64,000 bases of DNA from JBCCDY01 sp039030555 (GTDB lineage: Bacteria; Bacteroidota; Bacteroidia; Cytophagales; Cyclobacteriaceae): assembly GCA_039030555.1 (NCBI GenBank), contig JBCCDY010000022.1, positions 8,108-72,107 of the forward strand, read 5' to 3'. The notes beneath the pieces are model-generated. The model saw only the letters and a list, made by a program, of their open reading frames with translations. It was not told the origin of the DNA and ran no database searches. The position numbers and the translations under genes are program-made. Positions 1 through 8,636 of this stretch are shown piece after piece. Within the stretch, counting starts at the first letter, position 1; every line of letters begins with the position of its first letter.

Positions 1-1186
1 ATAGAAGAGCTCCTAGGAGAGGTTCTATGAAGAACAATAAAACCACAGCTACCAACATCAAAACGCCAAACATAAGCCACTGGTTTGATTGCTCAGGGAT
101 GGGCTTATAAAAACCTTTGTTTGCCAGATCTATCCTGATTTTTTTCAAAGACTTACTTCTAAAGGAATGGGCTTTTGTACCGAAGGAATCCAAATATTCA
201 TATTTATTGATCTCATCCAGAATAGTTTCCTCATATACATCAAGGCCGTCTCTATGAATTATTTCTACTTTTACTTTTTCCGTACTGCCCCAGGTACTTT
301 TCTTTTTTTCTCTATTGAGTTTTACGTTTCCTTTCCGAGCCATATCAAAGATCATAGCACTAAAAATTCGTAATCTACTTGTGGATTCTGAATGAGCTAA
401 AAATCCAGCTTCAGAAATAGGTAATTTAGGTTGTTCACCGGTGTTATGTGAATTCGCTATCGCTTTTGAGTGCTTTGAGTGATTGATGTATAGGGCAAGT
501 GATAAACCTATTAATAAGGAAATGCCGGTGTAAAGCATATAGATTACCCCTTTTGGAATGGTTTTTATCCTTCCATCAATACGCTTAGGAAAATCTAACT
601 TTACGGTAAATCGCTTTTTTCTTTTAAGTTGATCTTTACGAAAATGTAATTTCGTTCCACCACTTTCCAAAATCGTGGCAGAGTAGTCTTCCGGACTTGC
701 ATCTACGGAGTCGGGCGTAATATCTGCAAAAGGTATTTGAACCCAAACATCAATATCCTTTGACTTTACTCTCCACTCCTTTCCAACGGCTGTCCAGTGA
801 ATCCTGTTTTCATCTCCTTTTTCCTGAAGTGCTCCTTTAACCTTATAGGTCAAAACAAAGCTTACCGGTTGGTCTGTTGGTTCAAAAGTCCAGTTGAGTC
901 GATACCCCTTTTTTCTTTCCATTTCCGTGGAAAGTACGTTGATGTCTGAGCTGGTCACCTTGAAGTCATAAACCGTATCAAGATGCCTTGATGGAATGGA
1001 TCTGTAGGCGTATGTGTATTCTCCACCTGAAAATTCAAAGGTAATCTCCTCCCTTACATGGTATTCCCCATTCTCCTTCAGATCAAGATAAACATCATAA
1101 TTTGATATATAATATGATTTTTTGGCTTCTGAAGTGAAAACTAGAAGGAATAAAAGTGGTAGAATAAGGAAGTCCTTGATACTCAT
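1..1186 (-). CDS. DUF2207-type membrane protein, 3' end beyond the window
   Basis: The gene begins with ATG at 1186 and stays open to the left edge, so about 395 residues are visible and the C-terminus is missing. It opens with a hydrophobic signal segment ending near an SEAKK motif. The following beta-rich extracellular domain carries the YDV...ENGEYYVREEIT...YRSIP pattern typical of DUF2207 proteins. A transmembrane helix lies at about residues 215-240, then a charged cytoplasmic part, then a second helix at the cut edge. The family consists of predicted membrane proteins of unknown function. A truncated duplicate of its first 100 codons and its upstream region sits at 1302-1780. The family assignment is from motif recall; the gene itself is clear. 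Confidence 0.8.
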   Translation of the reverse strand, partial: MSIKDFLILPLLFLLVFTSEAKKSYYISNYDVYLDLKENGEYHVREEITFEFSGGEYTYAYRSIPSRHLDTVYDFKVTSSDINVLSTEMERKKGYRLNWTFEPTDQPVSFVLTYKVKGALQEKGDENRIHWTAVGKEWRVKSKDIDVWVQIPFADITPDSVDASPEDYSATILESGGTKLHFRKDQLKRKKRFTVKLDFPKRIDGRIKTIPKGVIYMLYTGISLLIGLSLALYINHSKHSKAIANSHNTGEQPKLPISEAGFLAHSESTSRLRIFSAMIFDMARKGNVKLNREKKKSTWGSTEKVKVEIIHRDGLDVYEETILDEINKYEYLDSFGTKAHSFRSKSLKKIRIDLANKGFYKPIPEQSNQWLMFGVLMLVAVVLLFFIEPLLGALL

Positions 1187-1297
1187 AGGCAAAGTTATTT
1201 TTACTATTAGTGCTCCATAAGCCTTGAATATTACAAATCACGAAAATTTTATGAACTAGGAGCATTGGAAGGATTAAAAATCCTAAGATAATAGTCC

Positions 1298-1312
1298 GAC
1301 ATTACAAATGTC
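1298..1312. repeat. REP-like palindrome, copy 1
   Basis: The 15-mer GACATTACAAATGTC forms a six-base stem with an ACA loop. It sits at the duplication junction and provides the stop region of the truncated gene. The same element occurs as its reverse complement at 1752-1766, and a related ACATTTGTAA word sits at 1863-1872. Short dispersed palindromes of this kind in Bacteroidota are often REP elements moved by Y1 transposases, but no such transposase is visible here. Confidence 0.5.
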
Positions 1313-1640
1313 GAACAGCGAGGTGTTCCGTTGGTTCAAAAGTCCAATTGAGCCGATAACCCTTTTTTCTTTCCATTTCCGTAGAAAGCACATTGATGTC
1401 CGAGCTGGTCACCTTGAGGTCATAAACCGTATCAAGGTGCCTTGATGGAATGGATCTATAGGCATACGTATATTCTACACCTGAAAATTCAAAGGTAATT
1501 TCCTCCCTTACATAGTATTCCCCATTCTCCTTCAGATCAAGGTAGACATCATAATTTGATAGATAATATGATTTTTTGGCTTCCGAACTGAAAACTAGAA
1601 GGAATAAAAGTGGTAAAAGAAGGAAGTTCTTGATACTCAT
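1302..1640 (-). pseudogene. Truncated duplicate of the neighbouring DUF2207 gene
   Basis: These 112 codons repeat the first 100 or so residues of the gene at 1-1186 almost exactly: signal segment, YDVYLDLKENGEYYVREEI and the FEPTE region. Reading then runs into unrelated codons (EHLAVRHL) and stops inside a palindrome. The copy keeps the same upstream sequence as the intact gene (compare 1187-1297 with 1641-1750), so it may still be transcribed. It lacks the membrane helices and the cytoplasmic part, and it most likely encodes nothing useful. I call it a by-product of a partial tandem duplication of about 450 bp. Confidence 0.75.
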
Positions 1641-1751
1641 AGGCTAGGTTATTTTTATTATTAGTGCTCCATAAGCCTTGAATATTACAAATCACGAAAA
1701 ATTTGTGAGCGAGGCGTGTTAGCAAGAATTAAAATCCTACGATAATAATCT

Positions 1752-1766
1752 GACATTTGTAATGTC
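1752..1766. repeat. REP-like palindrome, copy 2
   Basis: GACATTTGTAATGTC is the exact reverse complement of the palindrome at 1298-1312 and occupies the equivalent place upstream of the duplicated unit. It is compatible with a REP element or a small intergenic hairpin. Confidence 0.5.
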
Positions 1767-1899
1767 GGACAGCATAATTTTTTCCTTCTTATTATAGTTT
1801 TGAAATACAGAAAATTCCACACAATCAATAGGTTAAAATCCTTAACTTAACAACATTAAACGCACATTTGTAACGCGGGCTTTATTCCAAATAATACCA

Positions 1900-3918
1900 T
1901 TACTTCTTCCGCTTAAAAACACTCGCATGAACATCATCATTTGAGGCTCCGTTGCCCATTAATTCCAGAGAGCGCTTTTTATAAAATAGAGCTGCATGGT
2001 CATTCGGGTTCTTGATTAAGATATCCTCGAAATTTCTTAAAGCAGCATCAAAATCCTGTTCTTTGAACTGCTTAATCCCTTCCTGAAAGGTATCATCAAG
2101 CCCCCATTTACTTTTCAGCTCATATTCTTCCAATCCATCCAGTATCTCGTAGATTCCAATGGCCTTTTCCTTTCCTTTTACGATTACTTCATCGAGAAAC
2201 CTAACATGATATTTATGATCGCTTTTCAATTGATTGATGACTTCCTGAGAAGCTATAATTTTTGCACCATAAATATTAGTAAGCCCTTCCATTCTGGAGG
2301 CCGTATTAACAGCATCAGATATTACAGTGGTTTCCATCCTATTCTCTGCACCGATAGTACCTAGAATGAGCTTACCCGTATGCATTCCAATGCCTACTTG
2401 GAGAGGTGCTTTCCCATCACTAACACGCCTTGCATTAAATTTCAGGAGTACCTTTTGAGAATTGATCGCGCATTTAATAGCACAATCCACACTTTTAGGA
2501 AAAAGAGCCATAACAGAATCTCCGATATACTTATCTACAAAGCCATTGTGCTTTCTGACGAGAGGTACCATATGCTTCAGGTAAGAGTTGATGAAATCAA
2601 AGTTCTCCTGGGGAGTCATTTGTTCGGAGATATTTGTAAAACCCCTGATATCCGAAAAAAGAACAGTCATATTCTGTTCTATATTATCCCCTAGCCTGAC
2701 CTCCTCAATACTTTTCCTATTTAAAAATTTGAGAAATTCCGCTGGGACAAAACGGCTATTGGCTTCATTAACTCTCACCAACTTCTTGTTAGCCTCCGCT
2801 AGCTCAGCAGTACGCTCTTCTACTTTTTGCTTGAAAAAAGTGAGCTGTTCAATAATCTTATCGCGCATCACATTGAAATTCAAGGTAAGCCGTCCGATTT
2901 CATCTTCAGAAATGGTAAATTCTTTATCACCGGTAAAAGTAAAATTGCTCTCTACAAATTTTGTGATGTAAGAGGTTAATTCCGTAAGTGGTTTTGTAAT
3001 ACGTTTGGACGTTAAAAAACTGACCCAAATACCTAGAATGATAAAAATGGATATAACAGCTACCGTGATCCACTTTAGTACATTGAACTGTTCTTCTTTT
3101 TTAAGTTTAGCTTTTAAAAGGAGCTCGTCAAACTCCCTTGTAAGTTCTTCCTGATCATCGTTTAGAGCAGCCACTAATCCACTATTATCTTTTATTCCGA
3201 TAACCTTATCTAACTTAACGATCTGGTCAAACAAATCAAGGTAATTCTTTAGGAGGTTAAGTTGTGTTATACGTTCAGCGTCCGATAAACGAGATGAGTT
3301 CCGGATATCTGTTTGAATTTCCTTAGCAACTTGATTGAGATCTTTCAGATATATGTTTTCGTAACGGAGCAGATAATCCTTCTCGTGGCGCCTAAGCATT
3401 AAAATCTTAAGGAGGTCAACTCCTTTCAGGCTTTCCAGGTTATGCGCGGCCTTACGCATTTTACCTATCAGATTGTAATCCTTAAAGCCACGTATTTTTA
3501 TATTTTCTACAACCTGGTTAAAAGTTGAATCATAAGTGCTGATGTGGCTTGAAATCAGTTCAAGTTCGGAATCTAATTCATATCTGGCAAGAACATCACT
3601 TTCCGATAAGTTCGAAACGTTCTGTCTGATCTCGTTAAAAAGTGATTTGTGATTATCTACATATTCACTAGTCCCGAACTCAAAGAAAACCCTATTCTTC
3701 GTCTCTTGTGTGAAAAAGTTGAATTGGTTCTTATAATCTTTTAGAAGGAGTCCATGTGTGTGTTCTATCGTCTCAAATACATCCGCTATTTTCTCTCGCT
3801 GATTTCGATAGTTAACGGCAATAAATAAAATCACTAAACTCGAGCTCACAAAAACCAAAAACCAGAAAAGGAGCTTATGTCTAAGGGTCTTAAAAAAAGA
3901 GAATAACTGCTTTCTCAA
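1900..3918 (-). CDS. Membrane class III adenylate cyclase with HAMP and TPR
   Basis: This 672-residue protein has a transmembrane helix at about 16-36, a long helical sensor region, a second helix at about 283-305, a HAMP linker, a coiled segment and a class III nucleotide cyclase domain at about 410-600. A TPR-like tail (about 620-655) follows. The metal-binding aspartates are D423 (FSDIRGFT) and D467 (IGDSVMALF), and the transition-state Asn/Arg lie in NTASRME. Lys463 just before D467 suggests ATP rather than GTP as substrate. It probably makes cAMP at the inner membrane in response to an extracytoplasmic cue. The neighbours give no pathway hint; the Crp-like regulator at 32155 is far away. 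Confidence 0.85.
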   Translation of the reverse strand: MRKQLFSFFKTLRHKLLFWFLVFVSSSLVILFIAVNYRNQREKIADVFETIEHTHGLLLKDYKNQFNFFTQETKNRVFFEFGTSEYVDNHKSLFNEIRQNVSNLSESDVLARYELDSELELISSHISTYDSTFNQVVENIKIRGFKDYNLIGKMRKAAHNLESLKGVDLLKILMLRRHEKDYLLRYENIYLKDLNQVAKEIQTDIRNSSRLSDAERITQLNLLKNYLDLFDQIVKLDKVIGIKDNSGLVAALNDDQEELTREFDELLLKAKLKKEEQFNVLKWITVAVISIFIILGIWVSFLTSKRITKPLTELTSYITKFVESNFTFTGDKEFTISEDEIGRLTLNFNVMRDKIIEQLTFFKQKVEERTAELAEANKKLVRVNEANSRFVPAEFLKFLNRKSIEEVRLGDNIEQNMTVLFSDIRGFTNISEQMTPQENFDFINSYLKHMVPLVRKHNGFVDKYIGDSVMALFPKSVDCAIKCAINSQKVLLKFNARRVSDGKAPLQVGIGMHTGKLILGTIGAENRMETTVISDAVNTASRMEGLTNIYGAKIIASQEVINQLKSDHKYHVRFLDEVIVKGKEKAIGIYEILDGLEEYELKSKWGLDDTFQEGIKQFKEQDFDAALRNFEDILIKNPNDHAALFYKKRSLELMGNGASNDDVHASVFKRKK

Positions 3919-4042
3919 AACTTATCGATTAAAAAATAAAGCGTTCACAATCCCAATGAATTAGGAATGAATATACACAACATCTTATAAAGATCGAATA
4001 CGGATTACTTTTCTTTAATATGACTAATATGTTTACTATAGA

Positions 4043-4534
4043 TTACTCTAAGCGCTCCCATATCTCCTCTAGCCGTCTTTCAGCAGTTACTACATAATCA
4101 TCAATCTCCTCATCATAGATTCGCTCATTAATGAATCCTGAATGATACCATTTATCATCTATAACTTCACATTTGAAAGGGATAGAAGATCCTAAAATAT
4201 TTGGCCCTGTCGGATGATGGAACTCAACTATTTCTGTGTAAGATCCTCCTTCAAGTCGATAGCCCCCTCCTGCCATACCAATAATATCTTTCCCATCAGA
4301 ATCGTAGTAATACCAAATAAAAGTTTCGTCCGTAATGATTTTATGATATACTACGCTATCTGGAGTAGGACTGAATGTAGTATCAGGGTCGAACTTACGA
4401 CTTATTAGTTTCCATTTACCTTTAATGATATTGGTATCATGCTCATCTACCGTCTTAATGCCTTTGCTGCAAGAGCAAATGAAAAAAGCTAAAAACAGAA
4501 TTATAATTCTTTCAGGACTAAAAACTCTTTTCAT
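4043..4534 (-). CDS. Lipocalin-like lipoprotein
   Basis: This 163-residue protein starts with a lipoprotein signal (hydrophobic core, then FICSCSKG lipobox). The mature part has IIKGKWKLISRKFDPD near its start, which resembles the W-containing opening strand of lipocalin-like domains common in Bacteroidota lipoproteins. The rest is beta-rich and acidic. No catalytic motif is visible. It stands alone, with gaps of over 80 bp on both sides. The function is unknown. Confidence 0.6.
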   Translation of the reverse strand: MKRVFSPERIIILFLAFFICSCSKGIKTVDEHDTNIIKGKWKLISRKFDPDTTFSPTPDSVVYHKIITDETFIWYYYDSDGKDIIGMAGGGYRLEGGSYTEIVEFHHPTGPNILGSSIPFKCEVIDDKWYHSGFINERIYDEEIDDYVVTAERRLEEIWERLE

Positions 4535-4614
4535 TATTTGAAAAGTACATCATTGTACCTTTCAAAGTAGCAAATTCAGTGTTGTGTTCAAAGTGAATTA
4601 AATAAAGCTATGAT

Positions 4615-5013
4615 TTAAGCAACCAATGCCAGCTTTCTAGTTTTTACTGAAGCATGTTCCGGCATATTATATTTTTTCAGTAAATCATTCGAACTGAGGC
4701 TCCTTTCAATCATGAATATTTCTTTCGAGCTGTCTTTTGTCCAGCCAAATTTAGAAAGTTCATTTTCAAGCTCGTTACCACTGAGACTTAGCAAGGCATC
4801 GAAGTAATCTTCGGCTGCTTCTTCAAGCATCTGAAAAGCAATGTTTTCATGTCTCCCATACCCTGTAAGGCTTAAAGATGGAACGAATGCTACGGTAAAT
4901 TCATGATTATCGCGCATATAGAAGATATTGCATTCACAAACGACTTTATGATCATTATAAAGAACGCTTAAGTATTCATCTTTAATTTGACTGTCTCTAT
5001 TGAAGTACGGCAT
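4615..5013 (-). CDS. Small cytoplasmic protein of unknown function
   Basis: This 132-residue protein has no signal peptide or membrane segment. It contains a central beta-rich portion (YNDHKVVCECNIFYM) and helical stretches rich in Glu and Leu (MLEEAAEDYFDALLSL). I do not recognise the family. Codon use resembles the neighbours and no overlapping frame is better, so it is likely a real gene. It lies between two lipoprotein genes on the same strand but with gaps above 80 bp, so an operon is not evident. Confidence 0.55.
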   Translation of the reverse strand: MPYFNRDSQIKDEYLSVLYNDHKVVCECNIFYMRDNHEFTVAFVPSLSLTGYGRHENIAFQMLEEAAEDYFDALLSLSGNELENELSKFGWTKDSSKEIFMIERSLSSNDLLKKYNMPEHASVKTRKLALVA

Positions 5014-5139
5014 CGTTTAGGGTTTTGTTTTTTATACTCCAAGTCGAATGAGAGGGTTACAGGTGTAATGTATTTGCTATGAATCAACTTTTACTTTTGT
5101 CTTTTCAATGACTTTTTACAGCCGGTCTGACTGATGAGT

Positions 5140-5628
5140 TCATAAGGCTTCTTCAGAGAAGCCCAAGGTAATTTGTTCTTTACGATAGTCAATCATAGCT
5201 CCGGATTTGGCAAGAAAGTCTGCTCCTAAAATTCCCAATATCAACATATTCCTTTTTCGGAAGTAACTATTCACCGAATTCATATTGGTTGCATAGAATT
5301 TAAAACCTTTATAGTCCAAGCCTTCATACTTAACTTTTAGGTTAGAAGTCACTAAAAATGAGCTAGAGCCTCCAATACCTTGAATGCTTCCCATATTCTG
5401 ATTGTTGAGAACACTAAATTCATATCGGCCTGCTTGATTTATGTCTACAAAGGACACTCCTGCCCCGGTATCGACCAGAAAAACGCCTTTTTTGTTGTTT
5501 ACCTGTAAATTCAGAAACATAAGGCCGTCTCTCAACCATACATCTAATACATCAGGAAACGGAGGCTTGGTAGATATACACCCCGAGATTATGGTGAGGA
5601 AAAATATATATAAATATCTGATTTTCAA
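5140..5628 (-). CDS. Retropepsin-like aspartic protease lipoprotein
   Basis: This 162-residue protein has a short lipoprotein signal (IISGCIST). It then carries the aspartyl protease signature FLVDTGAGVSFVDI with catalytic Asp in DTGA. A second half follows with ILGILGADFLAKSGAMIDY, the usual ILG-x-DFL element of retroviral-type single-domain aspartic proteases. Members of this family form dimers. Here the enzyme would be anchored in the periplasm or outer membrane. Its length fits a single-lobe enzyme. The substrate is unknown. Confidence 0.7.
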   Translation of the reverse strand: MKIRYLYIFFLTIISGCISTKPPFPDVLDVWLRDGLMFLNLQVNNKKGVFLVDTGAGVSFVDINQAGRYEFSVLNNQNMGSIQGIGGSSSFLVTSNLKVKYEGLDYKGFKFYATNMNSVNSYFRKRNMLILGILGADFLAKSGAMIDYRKEQITLGFSEEAL

Positions 5629-5760
5629 TTATTTATGTTTAATTTTTTAACTTAACGTAAGCCTAAATATTTAGTTTTAGAACGTTTATTGACACTACTC
5701 TTCCCACTTTTAATTGATATTCAGAAAGCCTAGATTCAACAAATTTTGAATCAGACCTTA

Positions 5761-6696
5761 ATGAAAGCAGAAATCGACTATTCCAGTTTGCTCAGTGAAA
5801 TCCATAGTGAAATAAGGCCGATGCTCGGCAGCGGAGAAGTAGCCGATTATATACCCGCGCTATCGAGGATAGATCCGAAAAAGTTCAGTATGGCGGTTCA
5901 AACTATTGATGGTAAACTTTATCATACGGGTGATTCTAATGAAAACTTTTCTATACAAAGCATCTCGAAAGTATTTACACTAACGCTTGCTTTAAAGCTT
6001 GGCGGCGAATCAATATGGGACCGGGTAGGAAGAGAGCCTTCTGGTAATGCTTTCAATTCTTTAATCCAGCTTGAATATGAACAAGGTGTACCTCGAAATC
6101 CATTTATAAATGCGGGTGCCCTGGTCGTGAGTGATCATATTATAACATGTACAGGAAGTAAAGAAGCCGCAAAATCAGCCATCCTTGAGTTTATGCAAAC
6201 GGAGTGCTGTCATAAAAGAATTCAGTTTGACCCTGAAGTCGCTGACTCTGAAAAGATAACAGGTTATAGAAATGCAGCTATGGCTAATTTTCTTAAAAGC
6301 TTTAATCGGCTTAATAATGACGTGGAGGATGTCCTCGATGTTTATTTTCATCAATGTTCTGTCGCGATGAATTGTATTGATTTGTGCAATAGTAGTTTAT
6401 TTTTAGCTAATCGAGGGGTATCGCTCGTTACTGGCCAAAAAATCGTATCTCCGCAGAAAGCAAAGCGGATCAATTCTGTTATGCTAACCTGCGGGCTTTA
6501 TGATGCCGTTGGGGATTTTGCTTTTCACGTTGGCCTTCCGGCTAAAAGTGGCGTAGGTGGTGGCATTATCGCCGTTGTTCCAAACGAAATGGTCATATGT
6601 GTCTGGTCACCCCCATTAAACCCATCGGGCAATTCTTGTGCTGGGACGGAGGCCCTTGAATTATTCACCAATAAAACGGAGTGCTCCATATTTTAA
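5761..6696 (+). CDS. glsA: Glutaminase
   Basis: This enzyme hydrolyses L-glutamine to glutamate and ammonia. The 311-residue protein carries the serine-dependent glutaminase dyad S67-I-S-K70 (QSISKVF), the FINAGALVVSD element with its binding Asn, the NAAMANFL element and the C-terminal YDAVGDFAFHVGLPAKSGVGG loop. All fit the beta-lactamase-like glutaminase family of about 300-310 residues. I place the start at the ATG at 5761; an in-frame TTG at 5746 would add five residues of no known use. The gene is monocistronic and cytoplasmic. Roles in acid resistance or nitrogen balance are known for relatives but not shown here. Confidence 0.93.
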   Translation: MKAEIDYSSLLSEIHSEIRPMLGSGEVADYIPALSRIDPKKFSMAVQTIDGKLYHTGDSNENFSIQSISKVFTLTLALKLGGESIWDRVGREPSGNAFNSLIQLEYEQGVPRNPFINAGALVVSDHIITCTGSKEAAKSAILEFMQTECCHKRIQFDPEVADSEKITGYRNAAMANFLKSFNRLNNDVEDVLDVYFHQCSVAMNCIDLCNSSLFLANRGVSLVTGQKIVSPQKAKRINSVMLTCGLYDAVGDFAFHVGLPAKSGVGGGIIAVVPNEMVICVWSPPLNPSGNSCAGTEALELFTNKTECSIF

Positions 6697-6797
6697 GTTT
6701 AAGAAGCATTAATTATTAGAAGGGCTCTTAGTATCCTTATTCGTTTGCTTTAAACAAAGTACAATAGGTAACTGGCACTCGACATTTCGTCATTCAC

Positions 6798-6820
6798 CGG
6801 TAAAATAACGGCCTTTACCG
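6798..6820. promoter_or_regulatory. Inverted repeat upstream of the LiaF-like operon
   Basis: A seven-base inverted repeat, CGGTAAA and TTTACCG with a nine-base spacer, lies 57 bases before the ATG of the envelope-stress operon. It has no T-run and so does not look like a terminator. It could be an operator for the downstream LytTR regulator or another protein. This is only positional inference. Confidence 0.25.
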
Positions 6821-6876
6821 ACCTCAGTTCTTGCCATACTCCATTTTGGTCGTAGATTAAGGTACATTTTTATGTT

Positions 6877-7575
6877 ATGAGAGAACACAATGAAAAGAAT
6901 AATACTTGGCTTGGGATTGTTTTAATAATTCTGGGAGTAGTTTTTTTGATTGATAAACTTGGTATTGTACCCTATTACATATCATATTACCTATTCAGCT
7001 GGAAAACACTATTTATTCTAATTGGAGCTACTATGCTGGCTACTCGTAGAAGGCAGGGCTTTGTATTTCTCATATTAGGCATTGTGTTTCTCTTACCAGA
7101 ACTCTTTAAAGACTTCAGATATTATGTGCGAGAGTGGTGGCCACTTATTTTTCTGGTTATTGGTATTTTAATCATTCTTAAGCAAAGGGGTAGAATTAAC
7201 TTTAGTCTCCCCGAAATGGGAAGTCGTGAAGATACGGATCCGGATAATCTTGACGAAGTTGCTATTTTCGGAGGTGGTGAGAAAGTCATTACCTCAAAAA
7301 GCTTTAAAGGAGGCAGAGTATCCACTATTTTCGGAGGGCTGGAAATTGATCTTACCCTTGCGGAATTAGCTCCAGGTGAAAATCGTGTCGAAGTACTTAC
7401 GCTATTTGGAGGCACTACATTTATCGTACCTAAGGAATGGACAGTCAGGGATAAAGAAATTGCAGTATTTGGAGGCTTTTCGGACGAAAGACGATTAAAT
7501 GCAGATCCTGATCCAAATCAGGTGTTGATTATAAGCGGGTTTACGGCTTTTGGAGGAGTAGTCATTAAAAACTAA
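6877..7575 (+). CDS. LiaF-like membrane protein (LiaI/LiaF transmembrane domain)
   Basis: This 232-residue protein has four short transmembrane helices in its first 110 residues: the N-terminal LGIVLIILGVVFLIDKLG repeat pattern, typical of DUF5668/LiaF-TM domains, and three more. A cytoplasmic beta-helix-like part follows with repeated FGG turns (IFGGGEK, IFGGLE, LFGGTTF, VFGGFS), as in the DUF2154 cell-wall-active antibiotic response domain. In Firmicutes LiaF inhibits a histidine kinase that senses envelope damage. Here it stands 11 bp before a LytS-type kinase gene, which supports a similar partner role. Function inferred from family and context. Confidence 0.8.
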   Translation: MREHNEKNNTWLGIVLIILGVVFLIDKLGIVPYYISYYLFSWKTLFILIGATMLATRRRQGFVFLILGIVFLLPELFKDFRYYVREWWPLIFLVIGILIILKQRGRINFSLPEMGSREDTDPDNLDEVAIFGGGEKVITSKSFKGGRVSTIFGGLEIDLTLAELAPGENRVEVLTLFGGTTFIVPKEWTVRDKEIAVFGGFSDERRLNADPDPNQVLIISGFTAFGGVVIKN

Positions 7576-7586
7576 GCTGCTATCCA

Positions 7587-8636
7587 ATGTCGAATCCGAT
7601 CTTCAACGGAAGAGCTTTTATTTTTTATTTTGCCACTTGGATTATTGTGGCCAGTATTTATGCATTTGTATTGATATTCGGTCAGGGATTCGCGGTGTAC
7701 CCTGCTTTAATAGATACCTTACTCTCAAACTTTTTATTTGCTGCAATCGGAATTGGACTTTCTTATGACTTTTATTTTAGTAAGCAGAAAAAGCAAGGTT
7801 TTACTAATGTATTGACCTCTCACCTGATCACAGCTGCCAGCGTCATCTTCATTTGGTATAATTTATCCAATTATCTGACCTCTCAAATTTTAAGTACAGA
7901 AGAGTATCAAAACTCTTTCAATCACTCCGAGTTTTGGAAAGGTGCAATCGGTACGGGGTACTATGCCCTTATGACCCTTTCTTTTTACATCATTGATTAT
8001 GCAAGGAAGGTATCAAAAGCCAACGAAAGGGAACTGAAATTAGAGGGTGCATTGAAACAGGCTGAACTGGATATGCTCAAGTCTCAGGTTAATCCTCACT
8101 TCCTGTTCAATAGTCTGAATTCAATAAGTTCGTTGACTGTCTCTTCGCCAAAATGTGCGCAGGAAATGGTTATAAAATTAAGCCAATTCTTAAGGCATTC
8201 GCTCAACAAGGGCAGCAGCCATCTTCATGAGCTAAAATCTGAATTGGAAAATCTTCAGCTCTATCTTGATATTGAAAAAATCAGATTTCAGGAAAGGTTA
8301 GTCTTCAAAAATGAGGTTAATGATATTTGTCTGAAGACTAAAGTTCCGAATCTAATCCTTCAACCATTAGTAGAAAATGCCATAAAGTATGGACTATACG
8401 AAAGCCTTGAACCTGTTGAAATTTCGCTGAACTGTTTAGAAAAGGAAGATTGTATCCTATTAAATTTAACAAATACGTTTGACTCAGATAGTAATAACTT
8501 AAAGGGCGAAGGTATAGGACTTAAAAATACCCAATCGAGGCTAAACCTTATATATGGGAAAGAAGCTCAATTACTTACAGAAAAAGCAGGAAATTTGTTT
8601 ACAGTTACCCTACAGGTCCCTAAAAATCAAAACTGA
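7587..8636 (+). CDS. LytS-type sensor histidine kinase
   Basis: This 349-residue protein has four transmembrane helices in the first 140 residues, then a coiled linker and a His_kinase (PF06580) domain. The phospho-acceptor region reads LKSQVNPHFLFNSLNSISS. The C-terminal ATPase has N-box ILQPLVENAIKYG and a glycine loop GIGLKNTQSRL. Its stop codon abuts the ATG of the LytTR regulator with no gap, so the two are translated together. With the upstream LiaF-like gene this forms a three-gene signalling operon at the inner membrane, probably for envelope stress. Confidence 0.9.
   Translation: MSNPIFNGRAFIFYFATWIIVASIYAFVLIFGQGFAVYPALIDTLLSNFLFAAIGIGLSYDFYFSKQKKQGFTNVLTSHLITAASVIFIWYNLSNYLTSQILSTEEYQNSFNHSEFWKGAIGTGYYALMTLSFYIIDYARKVSKANERELKLEGALKQAELDMLKSQVNPHFLFNSLNSISSLTVSSPKCAQEMVIKLSQFLRHSLNKGSSHLHELKSELENLQLYLDIEKIRFQERLVFKNEVNDICLKTKVPNLILQPLVENAIKYGLYESLEPVEISLNCLEKEDCILLNLTNTFDSDSNNLKGEGIGLKNTQSRLNLIYGKEAQLLTEKAGNLFTVTLQVPKNQN

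Larger units (their letters stand above)
866..1774. repeat. Partial tandem duplication, unit about 450 bp
   Basis: The stretch from about 866 to 1319 and the stretch from about 1325 to 1774 align base for base with scattered substitutions. Each unit holds the 5' part of a DUF2207 gene, its upstream region (shared words such as TTAGTGCTCCATAAGCC) and a short palindrome at the far end. The junction lies right beside the palindrome at 1298-1312. The divergence is low but visible, so the duplication is fairly recent rather than an assembly artefact. Confidence 0.8.

Noticed and set aside
89..373. Plus-strand frame of 94 codons at the left edge
   Set aside because: It lies antisense to the DUF2207 gene, whose domain and signal peptide are clear.
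5746..5760. TTG start for glutaminase
   Set aside because: The ATG at 5761 gives the usual family length and catalytic residue numbering.
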